From Planctomycetota bacterium (lineage in GTDB: Bacteria > Planctomycetota > UBA11346), in NCBI GenBank assembly GCA_947440715.1, contig CANETI010000123.1, forward strand, positions 1 to 7,326: a stretch of 7,326 nucleotides of DNA, read 5' to 3'. Positions 1-4,971 of this stretch are shown here, one piece after another. Below the pieces are notes generated by a model. The model was not told the origin of the DNA, made no database searches, and was given only the letters and a program-made list of their open reading frames with translations. A program made the translations under genes and the position numbers. How positions within the stretch are numbered: the first letter of the stretch is position 1; every line of letters begins with the position of its first letter.

Positions 1-496
1 AAACACATTGAGCGATGCCGCCAGTGACGGTTATGACCATCTTATTCCAATCTTGTGCCTTATAATTTTTCAGCGTCTTATAGGCATCGGGACCAGCCAC
101 CAAATAATCGCGGCATTGGAGCTGTGGCCGACGGATAAAAATACCACTATCAGCATTGACGCTGGCGCGAAATTCTAATTTAAGCACGAAGTTTTTTGGG
201 AACTCTTCAACGGTATAAAGCTGACCAGTAATTTTATCCGCTTCAGTGGGGAAATTAACCAACAGAACTCCTTCCTTCGCGGAATAATACCCAGGACCAC
301 TCGACTGTGCTTTGCCGTCAAAGACCTCAGCGACGGCTCCTATGGTCGGCGATTTTTTATCCACCTTTTCGCGGAAACACCACCCACTGAGATCCTTGCC
401 GTTAAATAAACTCTTATAGCCAGCTTCGGGTTGCCAATCTTCCGCGTGTAAAGCGGTAAATAAAAAGAGACCGCCGAGAAAAAAGAATGGTTTCAT
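1..496 (-). CDS. Secreted DUF1080 (3-keto-disaccharide hydrolase-like) protein, 3' end outside window
   Basis: 165 codons are visible from the ATG at 496 to the left edge, with no stop, so the C-terminus is missing. Residues 1-18 form a signal peptide: a Lys at position 2, a Phe/Leu/Gly-rich core and a cleavage site after Leu-His-Ala, so the protein should be exported. The mature part opens with FNGKDLSGW (31-39), the hallmark start of the DUF1080 / 3-keto-disaccharide hydrolase family (PF06439), a concanavalin-like beta-sandwich. It continues with a typical strand ending ADSGIFIRRP (115-124) and a QDWNKMVI segment (148-155), matching the family's EWN-type motif. Family members act on, or bind, carbohydrates outside the cytoplasm and are abundant in PVC bacteria and Bacteroidetes; the substrate cannot be read here. 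The start is supported by an AAGGAA ribosome binding site 8 nt upstream. It lies downstream of bioB on the same strand after a 201-bp gap and is probably transcribed separately. Confidence 0.85.
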   Translation of the reverse strand, partial: MKPFFFLGGLFLFTALHAEDWQPEAGYKSLFNGKDLSGWCFREKVDKKSPTIGAVAEVFDGKAQSSGPGYYSAKEGVLLVNFPTEADKITGQLYTVEEFPKNFVLKLEFRASVNADSGIFIRRPQLQCRDYLVAGPDAYKTLKNYKAQDWNKMVITVTGGIAQCV

Positions 497-504
497 GAGC
501 CAGG

Positions 505-510
505 TTCCTT
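505..510 (-). promoter_or_regulatory. Ribosome binding site of the DUF1080 gene
   Basis: On the minus strand this reads AAGGAA, 8 nt before the ATG at 496. It is the clearest Shine-Dalgarno match in the window and fixes the start of the gene. Confidence 0.6.
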
Positions 511-581
511 GAAGTGTACGTTTACAAAGTGACATCACTGATAAAGCCATGATGCCACAAGTAAAGGTTGAGGCCACGATA

Positions 582-587
582 ATTATA
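582..587 (-). promoter_or_regulatory. Possible -10 box for the DUF1080 gene
   Basis: The minus strand reads TATAAT here, a perfect match to the housekeeping sigma-factor -10 consensus, inside an A/T-rich patch of the 201-bp gap between bioB and the DUF1080 gene. No good -35 hexamer lies 16-18 bp upstream (the sequence there is close to GCCAAT). The call therefore rests on the -10 and its position about 90 bp before the start codon. I saw no convincing bioB terminator in the same gap. Confidence 0.3.
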
Positions 588-672
588 AATTACCGCTTAC
601 CTAAATTGGCTTCAGCCTTTCTGCAGCTAATTCAATTACACCCGTATCTATTTGGTCTGCGAACAGGCAGGA

Positions 673-696
673 CTTCCGGACCTCCGGACCTCCGAA
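673..696. repeat. Short TCCGGA array at the 3' end of bioB (3 units)
   Basis: Three tandem 8-bp units: CTTCCGGA (673-680), CCTCCGGA (681-688) and a degenerate CCTCCGAA (689-696). Each perfect unit contains the palindrome TCCGGA plus a 2-bp spacer. The array ends one base before the bioB stop codon (698-700), so it would form the start of the bioB 3' untranslated region. The same unit recurs upstream of bioB at 1830-1862 and 1953-2014. Confidence 0.8.
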
Positions 697-697
697 A

Positions 698-1783
698 TCA
701 ATCACACCCACAATCATTCGAACCACAGCTTTTCTTCGGTGCTTCGTCAATCGTTTCGACGTCGGTTTTCATGTTCAGACCCCAACGCGTCGCCGCTGTT
801 TGCCAATAATCGGGCGCGGTGCCCATGGTGGTTAAATAATTGCCAACCATCACGGCGTTCACCCCGGCAGCGAAGACTTCATGCAGGCGATCACCAAGGG
901 TAATTTCTTTACCGCCAGCCGCCATGATGTTGCGATCTGGTAAGAAGAAACGTAATACGGCTAAGGTAATTAAGGCTTCATCAGCAGGCACGGGTGGGCG
1001 ATCACCCAATTTGGTGCCTTTAATTGGATTGAGAAAATTAATCGGAATCATGTTCGGTTCGATAAAGCGTAATTGCTCGGCAAATTCAATGCGTTGTTCT
1101 TTCGATTCACCCATGCCGATAATGCCACCAGAACACAGTCCCATGCCTGATTTTTTGATGTATTTGATGGTGTCCATGCGTTCTTCAAACGAATGCGTAC
1201 CACAAATATTGTCGAAGAAACTACGTGCAGTTTCCAAGTTATGACCATACACGGCGGCGCCTGCTTTTTTCAATCGGTCAGCGCAATTTTGATTTTCTAG
1301 AATACCAAGATTAACGTCCGCACGCACCTTGCCGTTTTGCGAGAATTTTTCGACGGCGTCGCATACCATATCTAATTGGCTGCCTTCTTTGACCCCCCAC
1401 CACGCGGCGACTAAACCGAGTGCTGCAGCGCCATTGGCTTTTGCACTTTCACTCGCCACGGCGATGTCTTCATCTGGCAACCATTTATGCTTGTCATATT
1501 CGGTACTGGCCTGGCCTGAGGCCTGAGCGCAGTACGAACAATTTTCAGAACAATTACCGGCCTTCACATTCAAAATCGAACAGCACTTCACGCGGTTACC
1601 CAAGAAGTGCTCGCGAATGCGACGCGCGCCGGTCAGCAAAGCCGCGAACGACTCGCTTCCAGGCTCCACATCCAACAGCTCACGCGCTTGAACGGCGGAT
1701 AGTTCCGCTCCGGCAAGGACCTCCTCCACCAGTTTGGCGATGGCGACAGGGTCAGTGGCTAGGCTCGGCAGGGTCGTTGACAT
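698..1783 (-). CDS. bioB: Biotin synthase BioB, probably the anaerobe-type variant
   Basis: A 361-residue radical SAM enzyme that inserts sulfur into dethiobiotin to make biotin, the last step of biotin synthesis in the cytoplasm. Visible motifs: the radical SAM CX3CX2C at Cys78, Cys82 and Cys85 (NCSENCSYC); the family signature NLETARSFF (182-190); LCSGGIIGMGES (216-227); INFLNPIKGTKL (248-259); AAGGKE (288-293); and a C-terminal GNYLTTMG (314-321). Aligned by eye to E. coli BioB, the [2Fe-2S] ligands Cys97, Cys128 and Arg260 become Gly123, Asp156 and Gly291; only Cys188 is kept, as Cys217. Extra cysteines occur at 67, 68, 141, 167 and 194 (NICGTH), and the tail has CX4CXC (353, 358, 360). 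This resembles the 'type II' BioBs reported to use an auxiliary [4Fe-5S] cluster. The ATG at 1783 is the first in frame, with a TGA at 1793-1795 just upstream; no clear ribosome binding site precedes it. No other biotin genes are nearby. Confidence 0.92.
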   Translation of the reverse strand: MSTTLPSLATDPVAIAKLVEEVLAGAELSAVQARELLDVEPGSESFAALLTGARRIREHFLGNRVKCCSILNVKAGNCSENCSYCAQASGQASTEYDKHKWLPDEDIAVASESAKANGAAALGLVAAWWGVKEGSQLDMVCDAVEKFSQNGKVRADVNLGILENQNCADRLKKAGAAVYGHNLETARSFFDNICGTHSFEERMDTIKYIKKSGMGLCSGGIIGMGESKEQRIEFAEQLRFIEPNMIPINFLNPIKGTKLGDRPPVPADEALITLAVLRFFLPDRNIMAAGGKEITLGDRLHEVFAAGVNAVMVGNYLTTMGTAPDYWQTAATRWGLNMKTDVETIDEAPKKSCGSNDCGCD

Positions 1784-1828
1784 GGCGGGGGATCATGGGC
1801 GGATTGTCGCGGGTGCAAATACCGAAGA

Positions 1829-1985
1829 GTCCGGAGGTCCGGAAGTCCGGAGGTCCGGAAGTGTAGCAATGAAAATAGGTTACGTGGTCAGTTTAAGCGG
1901 TCCTGTCTCTTGTCTGTTTGCCTCAACGACCTTCATTTCGTAGAAAGTCCGACTTCCGGACTTCCGGACTCCCGGACTTCCGGAC
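1829..1985. repeat. 34-bp imperfect inverted repeat made by the facing TCCGGA arrays
   Basis: Arm 1829-1862 pairs with arm 1952-1985. Across 34 positions I count three imperfect pairs (two G-T wobbles and one A-C mismatch), with an 89-nt loop at 1863-1951. The loop has no convincing coding content, and I could not find a well-matched sigma-70 promoter in it for either flanking gene, although promoters for both bioB and the carbonic anhydrase operon must lie in or near this 250-bp divergent region. Each TCCGGA is itself palindromic, so shorter local pairings compete with the long stem. Confidence 0.65.
1830..1862. repeat. TCCGGA array upstream of bioB (4 units)
   Basis: Four perfect tandem 8-bp units in strict alternation: TCCGGAGG (1830-1837), TCCGGAAG (1838-1845), TCCGGAGG (1846-1853), TCCGGAAG (1854-1861), then a trailing T. 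It starts 47 bp before the bioB start codon and would lie in the bioB leader or promoter region. On the plus strand it is in the opposite orientation to the other two arrays. Confidence 0.85.
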
Positions 1986-2014
1986 CCAAAAGAACGGACT
2001 TCCGGACTTCCGGA
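1953..2014. repeat. TCCGGA array upstream of the carbonic anhydrase gene (6 units, interrupted)
   Basis: Units CTTCCGGA (1953-1960), CTTCCGGA (1961-1968), CTCCCGGA (1969-1976) and CTTCCGGA (1977-1984). A 14-bp interruption (1985-1998) follows, then CTTCCGGA twice more (1999-2014). The array ends 19 bp before the start codon at 2034. It is the reverse complement of the 1830-1862 unit, so the two arrays face each other. Confidence 0.85.
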
Positions 2015-2033
2015 CCAATCTCATGCTACGCCC

Positions 2034-2561
2034 ATGCCCGTCATTTTTCCGATCAACGACAAGACGCCTCAACTGCCGGCGTTTTTGGCACCCAATGCGA
2101 CGCTGATTGGCGATGTGCGTTTTGGCGAACAGTGTTCGGTGTGGTTTGGGGCGGTGCTGCGCGGGGACATCAATCCGGTGATTTTAGGGAATCGCTGCAA
2201 CGTGCAGGATCTCTGCGTGCTGCATGTCAGCCGTTTTTTACCCTGCGTCCTGCATGATGAAGTCAGCATGGGCCACGGTGCCATTGCCCATGCCTGCACG
2301 ATTGGCTCCGGCAGTTTGCTCGGCATGGGTTCACGGGTGTTAGACGGCGCGGTGTTAGGGCGCGGCGTCTTGGTCGCCGCTGGTTGCGTGGTACCTGAAG
2401 GCATGCAAGTGCCTGATCATCATTTAATTGCTGGCGTACCGGGGCGAATCATCAAGCCATTAGGGACAACCATTCAGGAACGAATTGGACGGATTGCCGG
2501 CGATTACGTGGCGTATCAAACGTTATATCCCAGCATTATGGCCGATAGCAGCGCCCCATGA
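2034..2561 (+). CDS. Gamma carbonic anhydrase family protein (YrdA/PaaY-like)
   Basis: A 175-residue left-handed beta-helix protein of hexapeptide repeats. Family landmarks are VWFGAVLRGDINP (36-48), with the conserved Arg43 and Asp45; NVQD (56-59); VLHV (62-65); MGHGAIAHAC (79-88); and GMGSRVLDGAVLG (97-109), ending with GVPGRIIKPL (134-143). His64, His81 and His86 are in the places of the three metal-binding histidines, so the metal site looks intact. Members form trimers with metal sites at subunit interfaces; some hydrate CO2, but many YrdA/PaaY-like proteins have no proven activity. The gene has no strong ribosome binding site; ATG 2034 gives the standard family N-terminus. Its stop overlaps the next gene's start as ATGA, so the two are probably translationally coupled. 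It reads divergently from bioB. Confidence 0.88.
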   Translation: MPVIFPINDKTPQLPAFLAPNATLIGDVRFGEQCSVWFGAVLRGDINPVILGNRCNVQDLCVLHVSRFLPCVLHDEVSMGHGAIAHACTIGSGSLLGMGSRVLDGAVLGRGVLVAAGCVVPEGMQVPDHHLIAGVPGRIIKPLGTTIQERIGRIAGDYVAYQTLYPSIMADSSAP

Positions 2562-4537
2562 TAACACGCTCTGGATGGACGCTGATCCTATGGCTCTGCC
2601 TTTTGATGAACGGTATAGCGGCAGAATCCTGGTCGATTTCCTTTTCATCCTTCGAACCGGTCGTTCGCACCGGCATGGTGTGGCGCGCAACGGTAACAGG
2701 TTCTATTCCTGAAGCGCAATTTGATGCGGGTCCGTACCAGATGCAGGTCTCGCTGACGCAAGCAGGAACGACTATCGCAAGCGAAGATATTTACCTGAAA
2801 AAATTAGGCCAATTAGTGCCAGGTGTTCAATTAGTCTTGCCGATCAACCCAAGCCAAAACCCTGATCAACCAATCACCGCATTAGTGACGGTCACCAATC
2901 AACAACAACGCGACACACAAGTGGTGCGACAACAGCTCGTAACACCCATCAGCATTCAGCGAACGTTGGAAGCACACCTTAAAACGGCCCTTGAACGCCA
3001 GGCCGTGCTTGATCCGTTACCGGCATTATGGTTTGAACAAGCCGGCGAATTAATGTTGGGCCAAGCGAATTTACAAACCTGCGAAGCATTACGGTCACTC
3101 GAACAACAAATCACTCACTGGCTCGCGCATGGAACAGTCGATAGCACTTTGCAAGCATTGCGTGATCCGATCGACGGTAGTTTGCAACCATGGCGTCTCC
3201 ATATGCCTATTGCTGACACCGTACGTACCGTGGTCCTGACTTTGCGCACGGGCGAATCGACACTACGTAAAAGTGCCTGGCCAACATTACCACCTACCTG
3301 GATTAATGCCGCACGCAGTAATCACATTGCCATGATTGAAGTTTACGCCGCTGGCGACCGCGACTGGTCTGGGGTCGCCAACACGCGCGCACGTTTTGTT
3401 TTGGCGCATGCCTTGAAAATGTATCCCACCTTGCAAGGCGTGCCGGTGGTCGCATTTGGGGTTGGCCGCGGGGCCCAGGGAGCCATCGCTTTAATCGAAC
3501 AAACACCTGAGTTATTTTCCGCACTCGCGCTGCATAATCCCGTGATAATACAAAGCGAATCGCCATCGCTGTCACCACAATTTGAATGGCAGAAACTGCA
3601 ACGCCCAGGTATGCGTCCAGCCCACATCGTTGGGACACCTATTATTTTAAGTGCTATGGAGGAAGCAGGAGCTCGCTCTTGGCTCGCACGTTTGCGATTA
3701 ACCCAAACACCCATCATCGATGATGTTGGGTCGCCGCAGAGCGCAAACTTTTGGCAACGTTGTGCGGATTCCCATTCGGTGACACCGCCGAGTGAATGGA
3801 TCGTGCTTGCACCTGGACGTTATGGCCGCGTGATCGTCGACGAGATGAATGAATGGGGCATTACCGGCACCCTTCATTGGCGTACGCCAAATGAATTAAT
3901 CACCACTGGCATAAAACAGGTTCGCATAACCGATGGAGCCAAAGTGCTGGTTAATGGATCCCCCTATCGCGAAATCGCCAACCCCAAGGCTTCAATTTCA
4001 TCACCGCGCAAAGTATTTGGGCAAGCAGGTGGGCCCGCCAAAAGTTATGCGGAGCGTGCCTTTACACTCGTGATTGGCACCGGCGAAAGTGCCGCTGCCT
4101 TATCGGCCAACCGTGCTCTCGCCAATGCCTTCACCGCCGCGTGGGTGGCACATGCTCACGGCCGTCCACGCACCATTGATGACAGTCAATTTAAAGAAGA
4201 AGAACAGCTAGATCGCCATTTAGTATTGGTCGGCAATACACGCAGCAATAGCGTGTTGACGAAATTACTTACCAACACCACCACCTTTCCCGCCACCTGG
4301 ACGACGCGCACCCTGACCATTGAGAATAAAAATTGGCTGCGCTCAGAACAACGACCGGTTGCCATCACTTGGCCACATCCCGCAAACGACGGACGTGTTT
4401 TGCTGGTGCTGGATGGCAGTCCGCGTTGGCTCCAACCTGGATTACCGCTGGCTACGGTGCCTGACCTAGCGCTTGGTCGTATGGCAAGCGAAAACGAACC
4501 AGAGATATGGCGCAATTTCTCCAACGATTGGCGCTGA
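2558..4537 (+). CDS. Secreted alpha/beta-hydrolase-fold protein with a degenerate nucleophile elbow
   Basis: 659 residues. Residues 1-22 form a signal peptide (Arg4, a Leu/Trp-rich core, Ile-Ala-Ala before the cut), so the protein should act outside the cytoplasm. The N-terminal third (23-215) has beta-sandwich-like stretches and helices but no family I recognise. Residues 220-400 resemble an esterase / prolyl-oligopeptidase alpha/beta-hydrolase core. The strand VPVVAF (295-300) leads into GVGRGAQGAI (301-310), the nucleophile elbow G-x-S-x-G, but with Gly303 in place of Ser. LALHNP (323-328) follows, as in active relatives. Residues 415-590 match the C-terminal module often attached to such esterases in PVC bacteria: the AFTLVIGTGES segment (501-511) and LVLVGNTRSNSVL (555-567). 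The start is set by the 4-bp ATGA overlap with the carbonic anhydrase gene. Likely a non-catalytic or altered relative of secreted esterases; the ligand is unknown. Confidence 0.7.
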   Translation: MITRSGWTLILWLCLLMNGIAAESWSISFSSFEPVVRTGMVWRATVTGSIPEAQFDAGPYQMQVSLTQAGTTIASEDIYLKKLGQLVPGVQLVLPINPSQNPDQPITALVTVTNQQQRDTQVVRQQLVTPISIQRTLEAHLKTALERQAVLDPLPALWFEQAGELMLGQANLQTCEALRSLEQQITHWLAHGTVDSTLQALRDPIDGSLQPWRLHMPIADTVRTVVLTLRTGESTLRKSAWPTLPPTWINAARSNHIAMIEVYAAGDRDWSGVANTRARFVLAHALKMYPTLQGVPVVAFGVGRGAQGAIALIEQTPELFSALALHNPVIIQSESPSLSPQFEWQKLQRPGMRPAHIVGTPIILSAMEEAGARSWLARLRLTQTPIIDDVGSPQSANFWQRCADSHSVTPPSEWIVLAPGRYGRVIVDEMNEWGITGTLHWRTPNELITTGIKQVRITDGAKVLVNGSPYREIANPKASISSPRKVFGQAGGPAKSYAERAFTLVIGTGESAAALSANRALANAFTAAWVAHAHGRPRTIDDSQFKEEEQLDRHLVLVGNTRSNSVLTKLLTNTTTFPATWTTRTLTIENKNWLRSEQRPVAITWPHPANDGRVLLVLDGSPRWLQPGLPLATVPDLALGRMASENEPEIWRNFSNDWR

Positions 4538-4596
4538 ATCTGACGGCATCGGCTCTCAGCCTTGCAGTCCCCAACTCGCAACCACCATACCGCGCC

Positions 4597-4950
4597 ATGA
4601 CCCAAGCTCCTGTTCGATTGACGCTGATCACGCTCATTATGTTATGTGGAGCTTTGACAGGTTGTTTGTCTACCGCGCGCGAGGACGCCCCGCCCAATCC
4701 AACGGAACAAGTGTTAATCGAGCAGCTGACCCGCGATCCATTTGTCATCATCGACCAATACGAACGAGACGAATTCGAGCATTTAATCATTACCACGATC
4801 CAAGGTTCCGTACGCGTTCGTTACATCATTAAGCCCATACAGCCTGGGAATCCTCGTCTGAATATTCATAAAATTAATGATCGATCGAACTTAGACATCA
4901 GCGAATCGGATCAACTTGGCACTTTTCAACAACCAAGTCGCTTTCGTTAA
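4597..4950 (+). CDS. Small predicted lipoprotein of unknown function
   Basis: 117 residues from the ATG at 4597. The N-terminus is a clear lipoprotein signal: Arg7, a hydrophobic core (8-19) and the lipobox Leu-Thr-Gly-Cys with Cys23 as the lipidated residue. The mature part begins with a polar, Pro-rich linker, then about 70 residues of alternating charged and hydrophobic sequence, including FVIIDQYERDEFEHLI and two likely beta strands (SVRVRYIIK). I recognise no family. The frame is open upstream to an ATG at 4507, but that start would bury the signal peptide behind 30 residues and overlap the previous gene by 31 bp, so I prefer 4597. It lies 59 bp downstream of the hydrolase-like gene, on the same strand, and is likely the last gene of that operon. 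Both it and its neighbour are exported, which hints at a shared envelope role. Confidence 0.65.
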   Translation: MTQAPVRLTLITLIMLCGALTGCLSTAREDAPPNPTEQVLIEQLTRDPFVIIDQYERDEFEHLIITTIQGSVRVRYIIKPIQPGNPRLNIHKINDRSNLDISESDQLGTFQQPSRFR

Positions 4951-4971
4951 TTTATTTCAAGACACCACGAC

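Noticed and set aside
520..529. BirA-like operator half-site (GTTTACAAAG) suggesting biotin control
   Set aside because: Only one half-site, no inverted partner at the right spacing, and it lies upstream of the DUF1080 gene rather than bioB.
549..903. Open frames on the plus strand across the first TCCGGA array and the bioB 3' end
   Set aside because: Their peptides are low-complexity translations of the repeat (Leu-Pro-Asp / Arg-Thr-Ser type) or antisense to bioB; no ribosome binding site and no family match.
1830..2014. CRISPR-like array
   Set aside because: Units are 8 bp with no unique spacers between them; these are plain tandem palindromic repeats.
1734..2257. Plus-strand open frames through the 1830-2014 repeats
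   Set aside because: Open because the 8-bp unit contains no stop in some frames; they overlap bioB or the carbonic anhydrase gene and encode repeat-derived peptides.
3303..3717. Antisense open frames inside the hydrolase-like gene
   Set aside because: Shadow frames of a continuous 659-codon gene with signal peptide and family motifs; no independent support.
4507..4596. Longer N-terminus for the lipoprotein starting at ATG 4507
   Set aside because: It would place 30 residues ahead of a clean lipoprotein signal peptide and overlap the previous gene; the start at 4597 explains the lipobox.
4951..4971. Bidirectional terminator between the convergent genes
   Set aside because: No stem-loop or T-tract is visible in the 21-bp gap.
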